Notes under the pieces: generated by a model
What the model was told of the DNA's origin: nothing
The model's database searches: none
Seen by the model: the letters and a program-made list of their open reading frames with translations, nothing else
Translations under genes and position numbers: made by a program
From: Photobacterium rosenbergii
Lineage (GTDB): Bacteria > Pseudomonadota > Gammaproteobacteria > Enterobacterales > Vibrionaceae
NCBI RefSeq assembly: GCF_003026455.1
Contig: NZ_PYMB01000001.1
Location: forward strand, 62,001-126,000
DNA length: 64,000 nt
Direction of reading: 5' to 3'
Shown: positions 28,080 to 38,235 of the stretch, piece by piece
Position numbering within the stretch: position 1 is the stretch's first letter
How the letters are laid out: each line of letters starts with the position of its first letter

Positions 28080-29447
28080 TCAAATGATTTCGAAGTAACG
28101 GCTGAGCTCCCAGTCGGTTACATGTTTCCTGAACTCTCGGTCTTCCCATTCCCTTGAGGCGGCAAAGTGGTCGACAAAAGCCTGCCCGAACAAGGAGGCT
28201 GCGACATCTGACTGCTTAAACCTTTGGGTGGCATCCCATAGTGTCCGTGGTAGGGCGAGGGTCTCGCTATGAGTTTGTTGGTAAGCATTCCCTAACACGG
28301 GCTCTGTTGGCTCCCAAGCTTGTTCGATACCGATAAGCCCCGAGCCAAGCGCTGCAGCTAGTGCTAGGAAAGGGTTGGCATCTGCAGCCCCAATACGGTA
28401 TTCGATACGCTGGGATTTTTCAGAACCGGTGATCACCCTCAGTGACGTTGTACGGTTTTCAATACCCCAAGTAGCATCAGTGGGGGCCCAGAACCCAGGT
28501 ATCATTCGGCTATAGCTGTTAACTGAGGGGGCGACCATACAGAGCAACTCCGGCATCAAACGCTGCTGGCCGGCTAAGAAGTGCCGTTGTAAGGCACTCA
28601 TCGAGTGGGTTTCTTTGTTGTCGAAAAAGACATTGTTGCCATCCTGGTCGCGAAGAGAAAGGTGAATATGGCCACTTTGACCAGGATAGTCGTTGCTCCA
28701 TTTCGCCATGAAGGTAGCCATCAAATCGTTTTTCTGCGCCAGCACTTTCATGTAGGTTTTGAATAGTGCCGCTTTGTCGGCAGCATGGCATGCGTGGTCG
28801 ACGGCAATGGCAGCTTCGATAACACCTGGACCGGTTTCTGAATGGATCCCTTCGATAGGAAAGTCCATGGTTTCAGCCATAGCGAGGATTGATTTGTAGA
28901 GCTCTGAGTAGGTTGAGTTGCGTATCATTGAGTAACCAAACCAATCTGGGGTGATTGGCTCGAGGTTTCTGAAGCCTTTCTCACGAACGGAATGTGGCGT
29001 TTCTCGGAACAGGAAGAATTCATACTCGAAGGCGGCTCTTGGGATCAGCCCCATCGATTTGGCTTTATCAAGTACTCTGCGCAATGTGGCCCTCGGGCAA
29101 ACCGATTCGGCTTCGCCGGCAAACTCTGCCATAAACAGCAACATGCCGTCTTCATCTAACACATCGCGGCAACTGGAAGGGATAATCTTGACAGGCGCAT
29201 CAGGGTAGCCTGTATGCCAGCCGGTGTACTGAGTATTGTCGTAGAGCTGATCTTTAACATCCCAACCTAACACCACATCACAAAAGGCAAACCCTTTATC
29301 GAGCGAAGAGAAAAATTTTTCCTTCGACATATACTTGCCACGCATCACTCCGTCATTGTCGAACAGGCCGACTTTGACATGGCTGAGTTTTCGCTCCTCG
29401 ATAATCTGCTTGGCATCGTCAACGGTTCTGACCTCTCTTGGCTGCAT
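28080..29447 (-). CDS. glutamine synthetase family gamma-glutamyl-amine ligase
   Basis: A 455-residue protein of the glutamine synthetase fold. FEYEFFLFRE gives metal ligands, GQSGHIHLSLRD the metal/ATP His, ENRTTSLRV the glutamate Arg, and YRIGAADANPFLALAA the conserved C-terminal core. The length and the N-terminal region are those of PuuA, IpuC and GlnA4-type ligases, which join glutamate to an amine, not those of a housekeeping GlnA. It is the first gene of the operon and probably makes a gamma-glutamyl amide from glutamate, ATP and an amine or amino alcohol. Substrate unknown. Confidence 0.88.
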   Translation of the reverse strand: MQPREVRTVDDAKQIIEERKLSHVKVGLFDNDGVMRGKYMSKEKFFSSLDKGFAFCDVVLGWDVKDQLYDNTQYTGWHTGYPDAPVKIIPSSCRDVLDEDGMLLFMAEFAGEAESVCPRATLRRVLDKAKSMGLIPRAAFEYEFFLFRETPHSVREKGFRNLEPITPDWFGYSMIRNSTYSELYKSILAMAETMDFPIEGIHSETGPGVIEAAIAVDHACHAADKAALFKTYMKVLAQKNDLMATFMAKWSNDYPGQSGHIHLSLRDQDGNNVFFDNKETHSMSALQRHFLAGQQRLMPELLCMVAPSVNSYSRMIPGFWAPTDATWGIENRTTSLRVITGSEKSQRIEYRIGAADANPFLALAAALGSGLIGIEQAWEPTEPVLGNAYQQTHSETLALPRTLWDATQRFKQSDVAASLFGQAFVDHFAASREWEDREFRKHVTDWELSRYFEII

Positions 29448-29678
29448 AGGTGGGTATCCCTTCTGTAATTTACTAAGCGGTGGTTAGGAAAATAGGCAAC
29501 TAAGTGTCATGACTAGGATTTTTTTATTATTGATATAAACCTAGGTAGAGGTCAGACATTCGTCAACCTTATCAATACGGTGAAAAAGTCTCACTTGTAA
29601 GACGTTGGTATTGCGTCAATAACTGTGTTCCAATATCAGAAAATATTTTAATGATAAGTAAAGAAAAGGAAGTTATTG

Positions 29679-30356
29679 ATGTCACTTGTTATTCCTATGG
29701 TGATATTCATGCAGCAGCGAATGGCCGAAGCGGGAAATACCGATGATGCGAAGGCCATGCAAGCGTATATGAAAACCGAGCAGCCATTCTATGGCGTGAA
29801 ATCTCCAGAGCGTAAGGCGATATTTAAACAAGCCCGCGAGCACACAAAAATCTCCAGTTTCATCGAGTACAAGCGATTGGTGCTTTGGTTATGGTCCGGG
29901 GAAAACCGTGAGGAGCAGTACCTTGCGATGGATGCAGCCGAATATTACAAGTCTTTCAGGACCCTAGAGGCATTTCCTGTTTACGAAGAGATGCTTAACG
30001 AGGCTAGTCATTGGGATACCGTGGATAAACTCGCCTCTAACCTCATCGGTCCATTGGTGAAGGAACACCGAGAATTGGAAGGTGTTGTCCGTGGCTGGCG
30101 TGAGTCAGAAAATATGTGGCTTCGCAGGGCATCATTGCTGGTTCACCTCAAGCATAAAGCTGAGACCAACCTTCCATTGCTTGAAGAAACCATTTTGATG
30201 TTAGCCAGTGAGAAAGAGTTTTTTATTCGCAAGGCGATTGGTTGGGTGCTTAGGGAGTATGCCAAAACAGATGCGGAGTTTGTGAAGCGCTTTGTAAGGA
30301 CTCATCAAGAACAATTATCTTCTTTGAGTCGACAAGAAGCATTGAAGAATATATAA
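29679..30356 (+). CDS. DNA alkylation repair protein AlkD-like
   Basis: A 225-residue HEAT-repeat glycosylase. The motifs YFGVK-like FYGVKSPERK, the long helical repeats, ASHWDTVDKLASNLIGPLV (with the Trp and Asp of the AlkD active site) and LRRASLLVHLKHK match. Known AlkD enzymes excise 3- and 7-alkyl purines. The ATG at 29679 is preceded by AAAGGAAG; a TTG one codon upstream is in frame. It stands alone and is divergent from the gamma-glutamyl operon. Confidence 0.88.
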   Translation: MSLVIPMVIFMQQRMAEAGNTDDAKAMQAYMKTEQPFYGVKSPERKAIFKQAREHTKISSFIEYKRLVLWLWSGENREEQYLAMDAAEYYKSFRTLEAFPVYEEMLNEASHWDTVDKLASNLIGPLVKEHRELEGVVRGWRESENMWLRRASLLVHLKHKAETNLPLLEETILMLASEKEFFIRKAIGWVLREYAKTDAEFVKRFVRTHQEQLSSLSRQEALKNI

Positions 30357-30497
30357 ACGATCGATTACCTATCAAATTGATAGTTATAAATTCTTTTTAC
30401 TGGGTTGGGTGTAGTTGATAGTATAGCGGTGAGCCGTAATCAGCGGAATTACATTTAAACAAGGCCCTCAGGCCCCAATAACATAAAGGCAATTATT

Positions 30498-30848
30498 GTG
30501 ATTGAACGTCAAGAAACTGGTCAGCGTATGAGTCGTATCGTTAAGCATAACGGTACCGTTTACCTTTGCGGCCAGGTGTGTGCAGATGCAACCCAAGGTA
30601 TCACTGAGCAAACCCAAACGATGCTGGATAAAGTAGAAAAGCTACTAGAGCAAGCGGGAAGTGATAAAGAGCACATGCTGTCAGCGACTATTTATATCAA
30701 AGATATGAAAGACTTCGCTGAAATGAACGCAGTATGGGACAACTGGGTACCTGCTGGCCATGCTCCGGCCCGTGCTTGTGTTGAAGCGAGTATGGCACGT
30801 GAAGCGTTGCTGGTGGAAATTTCTGTTGTTGCAGCAGTTAAAGAATAA
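30498..30848 (+). CDS. RidA family protein (YoaB-like)
   Basis: A 116-residue Rid protein with a GTG start preceded by [36 protein letters not shown] and [22 protein letters not shown] are typical, with the conserved Arg in ARACVE that binds the carboxylate of imine substrates. RidA proteins hydrolyse reactive 2-aminoacrylate-type enamines. The subgroup by eye is YoaB rather than archetypal RidA, so specificity is open. Confidence 0.88.
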   Translation: MIERQETGQRMSRIVKHNGTVYLCGQVCADATQGITEQTQTMLDKVEKLLEQAGSDKEHMLSATIYIKDMKDFAEMNAVWDNWVPAGHAPARACVEASMAREALLVEISVVAAVKE

Positions 30849-30942
30849 ACACTGCCGTTTTCCTTAAGTGGAAAGCTAAATTGGTCGATGTAATGACTGA
30901 GTGATGTAATTTTTGTGCATAGGACTTTCCAAGGAGGAGTGG

Positions 30943-31263
30943 ATGACAATAGCAAGGTGTAGTCGCTTACAGGCTTTTTATAATCCTGTGGGTAAACCCC
31001 AGTTCTTGATATTATTGGTGTCACTACTAACGACATTACTCCTCTCTCAGCCCATAATGGCGAAAGAGATATCGGTAAAGTCTCAGCCCAAAGTTAGCCT
31101 TGAAGGGACATTCAATACACAGCGTGTTTGCTTCTATGATGGTCAGTCTTATTCGTTAGGTTCGGTGATTTCGGTTGAAGGCGTTTTGCTTGAATGCCAA
31201 CCTGAAAAACACTTTGAAACTAACGGTGCCCTGCAGTGGGTAAGGGTTGAAAAGAAATCCTAG
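30943..31263 (+). CDS. exported DUF1496 protein
   Basis: A 106-residue protein. A signal peptide (FLILLVSLLTTLLLSQPIMA) is followed by a short mature domain with RVCFYDGQSYSLGSVISVEG and LLECQPE, the hallmark of DUF1496, a small periplasmic family of unknown function with two conserved Cys. I start at MTIARCSRL because AAGGAGG lies just upstream. It lies about 95 bases after the RidA gene. Confidence 0.75.
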   Translation: MTIARCSRLQAFYNPVGKPQFLILLVSLLTTLLLSQPIMAKEISVKSQPKVSLEGTFNTQRVCFYDGQSYSLGSVISVEGVLLECQPEKHFETNGALQWVRVEKKS

Positions 31264-31322
31264 CTTGGCGCTGTGAACGTTGAAGTCGATTATCTGTAAG
31301 CGATTGCATCACTGCGTAAGAA

Positions 31323-31356
31323 AATGCAGCCATTTCCTAACGGAACTGGCTGCATT
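31323..31356 (-). terminator. terminator of the 54-residue gene
   Basis: AATGCAGCCA / TGGCTGCATT with an inner TTCC/GGAA pair. Read on the minus strand it is followed by TTTTCTT and lies 48 bases after the stop of the gene at 31404. Confidence 0.65.
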
Positions 31357-31403
31357 GTCGTAACAGGGGGAACTGTTACGTGAATTTTAACGTCTGGATC
31401 GAA

Positions 31404-31568
31404 TTAGCGAACTAGGCGGCCTGAATCAGGGCCTAGTTTACCGGTACCACCTTCATGGTGAGCCGTTTTCGCGCCCATTTCTTGCATCAAAAACTCTTTC
31501 AATGCGGCGGATTCGCGCTCGTTAGTTGGTTTCCAGTTAGAGATCACTCGTGCTTTATTGCTGTTCAT
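31404..31568 (-). CDS. small polar protein, 54 aa
   Basis: The product begins MNSNKARVISNWKPTNERE and ends GKLGPDSGRLVR. It is hydrophilic, with one likely helix (SAALKEFLMQEMG) and a flexible Gly-rich tail. AAGGAAA is eight bases upstream and a terminator follows, so it looks like a real monocistronic gene. I do not recognise the family. Confidence 0.6.
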   Translation of the reverse strand: MNSNKARVISNWKPTNERESAALKEFLMQEMGAKTAHHEGGTGKLGPDSGRLVR

Positions 31569-31916
31569 CGAATATTTCCTTTTCTATCCATGATATGGGC
31601 TAGATATCATGTGCTTAGTGATTCATAAAGTTGCTGTCATTTTCATACAAAACGAAATCAATTTCCACTATTAATTCGCTATGCAAATGCACTTATTTTG
31701 ATACCCATTGATAACAGAGAATCGCTCACAGGCATATCTGACCAGTTTTTCGGGAAAATATGCAAGCAAATGGAGTAACTATGTCCTTATTGAGTGCTTT
31801 GTTAAATATAGCTGCAAATGGACATAAAAAAAGCCGATACCCAAAGGGAATCGGCTTTTCTGGAATTTGAGAAAAGTGTTGTAAAATTACATAACTTTTC
31901 AGCCTGTTGAGGCCAA
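31569..31916. other. intergenic region
   Basis: It holds the promoter side of the 54-residue gene and, at the right end, the terminator of the DUF406 gene. A 29-codon plus-strand frame at 31781 has GGAG upstream but runs through the terminator hairpin, so I do not call it. Confidence 0.4.
31829..31859. terminator. bidirectional terminator
   Basis: AAAAGCCGAT / ATCGGCTTTT with inner CCC/GGG. A seven-T run on the minus strand makes it the terminator of the gene at 31917. Confidence 0.85.
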
Positions 31917-32216
31917 TTAACGCATTAGCGAGCGTGTTTTAAGTTCGAAGATCAGCTTTTCAGCGCTGCATTCGAATTGGAAGCGTGCTGTCAGTTCAGT
32001 GCTGTCGTCTTGCATCGGGCTCACTTCATGCTTGAAGTTAGCGTTAACTTCTTTGGCAAGTGCTAGGTAGTTGGCAAGTTCAGCTTCTAGTGCTGCTTTA
32101 TCACCACCGAAGATCTTTACGTCAGCAACATCATCATTTTCTTTGATGATGAAACCCATCTCAGCAGAGACACCGCAAGCTTCGCAGGTTTGGTATTCTT
32201 GGCTTTCGTTTGTCAT
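31917..32216 (-). CDS. YfcZ/YiiS family (DUF406) protein
   Basis: A 99-residue soluble protein. The final ARFQFECSAEKLIFELKTR matches the end of YfcZ/YiiS proteins, and TCEACGVSAEMGFI near the start is like their Cys-containing N-terminus. The function of the family is not established. It is monocistronic with its own terminator. Confidence 0.8.
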   Translation of the reverse strand: MTNESQEYQTCEACGVSAEMGFIIKENDDVADVKIFGGDKAALEAELANYLALAKEVNANFKHEVSPMQDDSTELTARFQFECSAEKLIFELKTRSLMR

Positions 32217-32335
32217 GGCGTTTACTCTATCTCCATTTATATTATGCGGACATTCTAAAACGTTGTGACGAAGATCGCTACGGGGTAATGTTATTTTTCA
32301 TAATACAAATGCGTATTGTGAAGTGAAAAAGAGAG

Positions 32336-32369
32336 AAGAAGTTGGTAGAAAGCATACCAACTTCTTTTT
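32336..32369. terminator. terminator after recQ-like gene
   Basis: A 12-bp stem AAGAAGTTGGTA / TACCAACTTCTT with a 7-base loop and T-rich flanks on both strands lies 27 bases beyond the helicase stop codon. Confidence 0.8.
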
Positions 32370-32395
32370 AATGAATAGCGATTGCCTGACCCGAA

Positions 32396-34321
32396 CTAGG
32401 TAAGGTTCGGATAAAGCTGATGAATTTGCGTTAAGGTTTGCTGGAACGGGTATTGCTCCATCTTGCCAAAACCTGAAAACTGGCGGGCTTTAATGGCGGT
32501 ATGAAGAGGGCTTGTCATACCACATAAGAAACGGGTTACTGCCGCTGCTGAGGGGGAAGAAGGACAAGCGGCAAGAAATGGGTCGCACCATGCCTTCAAC
32601 ATGTTCTCGGAGACATCGGCCAATTGGTTTTCTGCTGGTAGTGTTGCCACACTACCTCGACACACTGAACAATGGCCACATTGCTGCGGGGCTTGGTGAT
32701 CAGCAAAGTAACTTGCCAGTTCATGGCTGAGGCATTGCTCGCTTTCGAAGAAGGCCAGCATGTTGTCTAACCGGGTGATTTCACTTTGCTCCTTCGCTTT
32801 GAACAACTGGTAAAGTCGGGCAGCCTCTTGTTGGATATCGAAGTTCGGGTTTATCACTCGATACACATCGGTCATTTGTTTGCTTTCTAGGGCAACCCAG
32901 CCTTTTTCGCTGAAATAGTCGATTGCAGCAACCACACGCTTCCGTTCTGCTTGGGTAGTCTGCCACAACGCATCAAAATCAACGGTATGCCAGGTTCTGG
33001 CCTTCGGTGAGCAGGCAAAGATGTTGCTGACGAACTGTTGTCGTTCACCTTGGAACTGGTTGATAATAAATTGCTGATCAACCAGTAGTTTGAAGCGATA
33101 ATCTGCAAAGTAAGTATATTGAGGCTCAATAATATGGGCCATTTCTAAATACACCAGCAAGGTCTTCAAAGGTAACATACGGATGTTACTCTCCTTAGAT
33201 AGCCGTAACTGTACCACTTCCCACTGAGGTGCATTTTGTTGGATTAACCTAAGTACCGTTTCTATCGCTGACTGATCCGGTGTGTCGCCATAAACGAAAT
33301 TTTCCAGTACATTGAGGCCCGATTTACTGCCTAGCAAAATACAATCGGAGTGCTGTTCATCACGCCCTGCACGGCCAATTTCTTGGCTGTAGTTTTCGAT
33401 TGATTTAGGCAGGTCAAAATGGATAACCCTGCGGATATCCGACTTATCAATCCCCATGCCGAAAGCGATAGTGGCAATAATGCATTGGTGCTTGCCAGCC
33501 ATAAAGTCATTTTGTATTTGCTGGCGGCGCTCGCTATCCATGCCAGCGTGATAGGCCTGTGCCATTACCCCTTGCTGTTGAAGGTAATTGGCAAGATCCT
33601 CAGCCGTTTTTTGCAAAGTCACATAAACAATCGTCGGCAGTGACGGATCATTGTTGAGGGTATGGAATAACGTTGATTGTTTCTCGGCGTCTGGTGTCGG
33701 AGCAATGGTTAAATCGAGATTCGGTCTATAGAAACCAGTAATAACGATATTGTCTTCACCAATACCAAACTTTTGACCCATATCTTCGATAACCGCAGGG
33801 GTTGCTGTCGCTGTCAGCAATAGAACCTGTGGGATATTCAGCAAATGGCGGTATTGCGGAAGTTTGAGGTAATCCGGACGGAAGTTATGCCCCCACTCGG
33901 AAATACAGTGGGCTTCGTCAACAACCAATAAAGAGATTGGCACTTGGGAGATAAACTGGCGGAAGCGCTCATTGTTTAATCGCTCGACTGAAATCATCAA
34001 GATTTTAATCTTGCCGGAACGTACCCCTTGCATCACCTGCTGGGTCTCTTCCCATGTCTGGCTTGAATCGATAGAGGCTGCGGGTATCCCTTTACTGTGG
34101 AGGAAACTGATTTGGTCTTTCATTAGTGCCAATAGAGGCGAGATAACCAGTGTCAGGTGTGGGAGTTGCAAAGCAGGGAGTTGGTAACACAGCGATTTGC
34201 CTGAACCGGTTGGAAAGATAGCGGCAGCAGAGTGGCCTTCAACGACTTTGCTGATCACCTCATCCTGACCTGGACGCAGGTTATCAAAGCCAAAATATTG
34301 TTTAAGGTTATCGAGATACAT
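32396..34321 (-). CDS. RecQ family ATP-dependent DNA helicase
   Basis: A 641-residue SF2 helicase. Motif I is FPTGSGKSLCYQLPA, motif II VVDEAHCISEWGHNFRPDY, motif III TATATP, motif V IATIAFGMGIDKSDIR and motif VI QEIGRAGRDE. A four-Cys zinc site follows (CLSHELASYF, then CGHCSVC). The C-terminal region is short and no HRDC domain is apparent, so this is a RecQ-like paralogue rather than the main RecQ. The start at MYLDNLKQYFGF is two codons inside a GTG alternative. Confidence 0.9.
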   Translation of the reverse strand: MYLDNLKQYFGFDNLRPGQDEVISKVVEGHSAAAIFPTGSGKSLCYQLPALQLPHLTLVISPLLALMKDQISFLHSKGIPAASIDSSQTWEETQQVMQGVRSGKIKILMISVERLNNERFRQFISQVPISLLVVDEAHCISEWGHNFRPDYLKLPQYRHLLNIPQVLLLTATATPAVIEDMGQKFGIGEDNIVITGFYRPNLDLTIAPTPDAEKQSTLFHTLNNDPSLPTIVYVTLQKTAEDLANYLQQQGVMAQAYHAGMDSERRQQIQNDFMAGKHQCIIATIAFGMGIDKSDIRRVIHFDLPKSIENYSQEIGRAGRDEQHSDCILLGSKSGLNVLENFVYGDTPDQSAIETVLRLIQQNAPQWEVVQLRLSKESNIRMLPLKTLLVYLEMAHIIEPQYTYFADYRFKLLVDQQFIINQFQGERQQFVSNIFACSPKARTWHTVDFDALWQTTQAERKRVVAAIDYFSEKGWVALESKQMTDVYRVINPNFDIQQEAARLYQLFKAKEQSEITRLDNMLAFFESEQCLSHELASYFADHQAPQQCGHCSVCRGSVATLPAENQLADVSENMLKAWCDPFLAACPSSPSAAAVTRFLCGMTSPLHTAIKARQFSGFGKMEQYPFQQTLTQIHQLYPNLT

Positions 34322-34459
34322 GGGCACGACTAAAAAAGGGGCAATTCACTGATCATACCTAAGTATGGAGGAATTGCCCATGTCGTGGTCGCGATTACTA
34401 CCCAGCTCTTATTGCACTATTCTCGTTGGCTAAAAGTTGCAGCAAACTGTGAAGTGGCG

Positions 34460-36046
34460 CTAATGACGTTTAAACCGATCTGCGAGCAGGTAGAAATCAT
34501 CAACACGGCGTTTGAGTTCAGCACTGCTTTGTTCAACTTGGTTGACGCCTTCAAGGTTTTGCTGCGAAGTATCAGCCAGGGCATGAATGTGTTCGCTGGT
34601 TTGCTGGGCGTGGGCTTCTTGGCTTTGCGCTGATGAAGATACCTGGTCGACGAGCTCGTTAATCGCCTGCATATTCTGCTCAACAGCCCCAAGCGCTTCC
34701 GCACCTTGGGCTGCTTGCTCGACACATGCCAAGGTATCATCGTGATTATTCTTTATCAGTACCTGCCAGTTTTCGATGGTAGCTAGCATATTGCCGATAC
34801 TTGTTTGAATTTGTTCGGTTGCAGTTTGTGTTCTGGAGGACAGGGCACGGACTTCATCAGCTACGACGGCAAAACCCCGGCCATGCTCTCCAGCCCTTGC
34901 CGCTTCAATGGCGGCATTGAGTGCCAGCAAGTTGGTTTGGTCGGCAATTCCACTGATTTCAGACATAACAGCACTTACTGTTTCCGCCTCTGTACTGAGT
35001 TTGTCAGTCGCATCGGTCGCTTGTCGGGCTTGGGTTGATAAAGCGTTCAAGCTTGACTGGGTCGCATCTAATTGGGTACGGGTAACGGAGCACTGGCCTC
35101 TAGTGAGATCCAATAGTTGGTGGCTCTCGCCAGCATGGAGTGAAATGGTTCGGGCTGAGTCTGAGATGTTATCAATAGCCGTGGCCATGTACTGGATATT
35201 CTTGTTTTGATCGCAGATGGCGCTATTTACTTTATGGGTTGTCGCGTTTAAATCATCTGCTAAATCATGCAACGGAGCGGCTGAATCGGTCATTCTCCCG
35301 AGCACTGTCCGCATGCCTGCAGATGCCATTTTCAAGTGGTAATCGACCACCGAGTAGCTATCACTACCAGAAAAAATAGCTCGGCTGAGGCTGTCATACT
35401 GAGACTTTAATTGCTCGATTTTAGATGGGGTACCGAATAACTCCTGACGGAATAAGGTGCCCAAGACGAGTGCTGGTGTAAAGCCAAGCAAGGCATTAAT
35501 GCTAGCCCCTTCAGACAGTAAAGTCGCTAAAGATGGGATGGCACAGGCAGTAATGAGCAGGCCATATTTTAAAGGTGAAGACAGTTTGAATGAGATGGAC
35601 TTACCACCGCGCTCAGCTTTGATCAACGCCTTGTAGGCGGATTCAGCTGTTTTGACCAACTGCGCTTCAGGTTTAACCCGGACTGATTGATATCCGACGA
35701 CCTTGCCGTGTTCATAAATCGGGGTGACATAAGCATCGACCCAGTAGTAGCCACCGGATTTGGTGCGGTTTTTGACGATACCCCGCCAAGGCTTGCCGGC
35801 TTGGATCTGTTGCCATAGATCAGCAAAAGCGACCTTTGGCATATCTGGGTGGCGGATAATATTGTGGTTTTGTCCCAGCAATTCTTGTTCAGAATACCCG
35901 GCAACACAGCAGAAAGCGGCATTGCTATAGGTGATAACCCCATTAAGGTCCGTCGTGGAGACTAATTGCTCACCTTGTGCGAATGTCACTTCCTGATTGT
36001 GGTTTGGCTGGTGGGTAGCATTGACTGTTGGTGTTGAGCGCGTCAC
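34460..36046 (-). CDS. PAS-containing chemoreceptor, Aer-like
   Basis: A 528-residue methyl-accepting chemotaxis protein. The N-terminal PAS (about 20-115; [50 protein letters not shown]) resembles the FAD-binding PAS of Aer, an energy/oxygen sensor. A hydrophobic hairpin around residues 155-190 replaces a periplasmic domain. The signalling hairpin tip is [22 protein letters not shown] start at a GTG (36046) with AAGGG nine bases upstream; an ATG 18 codons further up is possible. It is divergent from a second receptor. Confidence 0.88.
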   Translation of the reverse strand: MTRSTPTVNATHQPNHNQEVTFAQGEQLVSTTDLNGVITYSNAAFCCVAGYSEQELLGQNHNIIRHPDMPKVAFADLWQQIQAGKPWRGIVKNRTKSGGYYWVDAYVTPIYEHGKVVGYQSVRVKPEAQLVKTAESAYKALIKAERGGKSISFKLSSPLKYGLLITACAIPSLATLLSEGASINALLGFTPALVLGTLFRQELFGTPSKIEQLKSQYDSLSRAIFSGSDSYSVVDYHLKMASAGMRTVLGRMTDSAAPLHDLADDLNATTHKVNSAICDQNKNIQYMATAIDNISDSARTISLHAGESHQLLDLTRGQCSVTRTQLDATQSSLNALSTQARQATDATDKLSTEAETVSAVMSEISGIADQTNLLALNAAIEAARAGEHGRGFAVVADEVRALSSRTQTATEQIQTSIGNMLATIENWQVLIKNNHDDTLACVEQAAQGAEALGAVEQNMQAINELVDQVSSSAQSQEAHAQQTSEHIHALADTSQQNLEGVNQVEQSSAELKRRVDDFYLLADRFKRH

Positions 36047-36459
36047 TAGATAACCCTTTGTATGTATATTGTTGTTTTTTGGGCAATGAGAGCATACCAA
36101 TGTAGCAAATGGAAATGATTTGTCTTTTTTTGACTTGAAATGTTAACTCGGGCGTATTGTGCTGTTAATTTGTAATCAAATTAGACGTTTGCCAAATTTT
36201 TGACGCACTTTGTTTATGGGTCACCAGCGGTACAAGTAACACTTCATATAACGTATTGTAATGAACTAGGTTGAATATTTACTGTTGCAGGAAAATGACC
36301 CATTGTGAGAGTGGTAAAGTGGCCCTTCAAAAAATATCTCTTTGATTTAAATAGCTAATCTGCTGCCTGCATTCTTCAGTTTTGCTTCTTGTTTCAGTTT
36401 GAACCTGTAGCGGAATGCTGTTGAGAGCCATTAGGGAATACAATAATTTGGAGTACGTT
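36047..36459. other. divergent intergenic region between two chemoreceptors
   Basis: It should contain both promoters. I see no ORF, repeat or convincing sigma-28 box. Confidence 0.35.
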
Positions 36460-38103
36460 ATGCCATGGATTCATCATCTTAGCTTTCGCTGGAAGTTTCT
36501 TATTCCCGTCATCTTTTCCGTTACCATGTTCACGATATGTTTAAGCATTGTGATCAGCGTTTCAAACGATCAAAATCGTATGAATGCATTCCAAGATCAG
36601 CAGATACAGCCTGTACTGTCGCAGATGGATCAAGGATACAGAGACCTTTACGAAGTGATTACTGTATCACAAGGGATAGTTCTGGCTTCTGGGGATGCTG
36701 AGTTACTCGCTTATAACAAAGCGCTTTTTGCCGAAAATGAGCCCCCGGCTTTAAAGCGGTTGCTGTCTGCACAAACACTGGTCGCAGACGGTTACATCGA
36801 TGGGGCCAACCAACAACTCCTCAATGTTATCCGTTCAAAGTACTATCAGTGGATAACCCACTATCAGTATATCTATGACAACCCTCAAATGGCCGAAAGC
36901 TATTATCTCGACAACCGTGACGTGATGAATAATAGCTTTACTGCTTTGATCGACCCGTTTTTGCTGCTGCGAAAAACGATTGAAGAAAAAGATAAATACG
37001 TAAAGCAGGAACTGAACGAAAAAGTAGAGTCGGTAACGGCGTTACTCAAGGTCGGCGGTGGAATAACAGTGCTTGTTTCTCTTTTCGGTACTTGGCTGCT
37101 TTCAAATATTATTATCTCGCCGCTAAAACGGCTATCTGTTGCGATGCATGATATAGCTTCGGGGGATGGGGATTTAACTCAACGCGTGAAAGTCGACAGT
37201 CAAGATGAGGTGGGGCAGTTCGCGGAAGGTTTTAATGCATTTGTGTCGACTATCCATCACACAATATTAGATGTTTCTGCAACACTCGAAGTCGTGCAAA
37301 AGGCGACGGGGAATATCCAGCATGAATCCCAAGAAGTTGCCGGCCATGCCGAAGCACAGCAAGTAGAAAGTGCCCATGTCGCATCAGCAGTCCATAAGAT
37401 GAGTGCGACTATCGACGATGTTAGCCAGCATGCAGGTGAAGCCGCGCAGGCTAGTCAGCATGCCAATGGTGAATCCAAGGCTGCAAAATCGGTATTGGGT
37501 GACGCGGTGCAGTCAATTCACCAGTTGGCGGACGATATCGAGAGTTCAAGCCAGGTAATTTTGGATCTTGAGCAGGATGTAGGAACTATTGCCTCGGTTC
37601 TCGATGTGATCCGCGGTATTGCGGAACAAACTAACCTGTTAGCACTCAATGCCGCTATTGAAGCTGCGCGGGCCGGTGAACAGGGCCGGGGGTTTGCTGT
37701 TGTGGCTGATGAAGTACGTTCGCTAGCAAGCAAAACCCAAGTGAGCACTGGGGAAATCCAGACGATGATCGAACGGCTGCAACTGGGCTCCAAAGAAGCC
37801 GTAGAGGCTATGGCGCGAAGTCGAGAAAGTGGTATCGCAACGGTTAGCCAAGCCAACAAAGCCAATGAGTCGCTGGATCTTATTAATCATTCTATTGAAG
37901 TGATCAATGATATGAACCTGCAAATTGCAGCAGCGGCAAAGCAGCAGAGCCTAGTCAGTGAAGATATCAGCCAGAATGTCCAGAAAATTGCCGATAAAAG
38001 TCAGGGGGTAGTCGATAAAATTACCATGACCAAAGATGCCTTTGGCCAGTTGGCTGCGCAATGCCACCAACTACGTGGTCAAGTTGGACGCTTTCGGGTT
38101 TGA
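36460..38103 (+). CDS. methyl-accepting chemotaxis protein
   Basis: A 547-residue receptor. Membrane segment 1 is at about 12-32 and segment 2 at about 199-220 ([17 protein letters not shown]), with a periplasmic sensor of roughly 165 residues between them. HAMP follows ([23 protein letters not shown]), then the long coiled coil with tip [21 protein letters not shown]. The ligand cannot be read from sequence. The ATG at 36460 has GGAG upstream; the frame extends 15 codons further. Like the divergent Aer-like gene, it is not in a che operon. Confidence 0.92.
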   Translation: MPWIHHLSFRWKFLIPVIFSVTMFTICLSIVISVSNDQNRMNAFQDQQIQPVLSQMDQGYRDLYEVITVSQGIVLASGDAELLAYNKALFAENEPPALKRLLSAQTLVADGYIDGANQQLLNVIRSKYYQWITHYQYIYDNPQMAESYYLDNRDVMNNSFTALIDPFLLLRKTIEEKDKYVKQELNEKVESVTALLKVGGGITVLVSLFGTWLLSNIIISPLKRLSVAMHDIASGDGDLTQRVKVDSQDEVGQFAEGFNAFVSTIHHTILDVSATLEVVQKATGNIQHESQEVAGHAEAQQVESAHVASAVHKMSATIDDVSQHAGEAAQASQHANGESKAAKSVLGDAVQSIHQLADDIESSSQVILDLEQDVGTIASVLDVIRGIAEQTNLLALNAAIEAARAGEQGRGFAVVADEVRSLASKTQVSTGEIQTMIERLQLGSKEAVEAMARSRESGIATVSQANKANESLDLINHSIEVINDMNLQIAAAAKQQSLVSEDISQNVQKIADKSQGVVDKITMTKDAFGQLAAQCHQLRGQVGRFRV

Positions 38104-38235
38104 TGACTGGTGTGAATGAATTTGACTGTAAAAGAGAGTCTTTTTATTGAAAGTCAGTAGCCTAGCCATTGTATTGGTATGGTTGCATAGGCTATTCTGA
38201 CTACCAACTGAACGCTGTATATTAAGGAGAGTAAC

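Noticed and set aside
31781..31870. 29-codon ORF with GGAG upstream (MSLLSALLNIAANGHKK...)
   Set aside because: Its second half is encoded by the terminator hairpin at 31829-31859, so coding is unlikely; it cannot be excluded without ribosome data.
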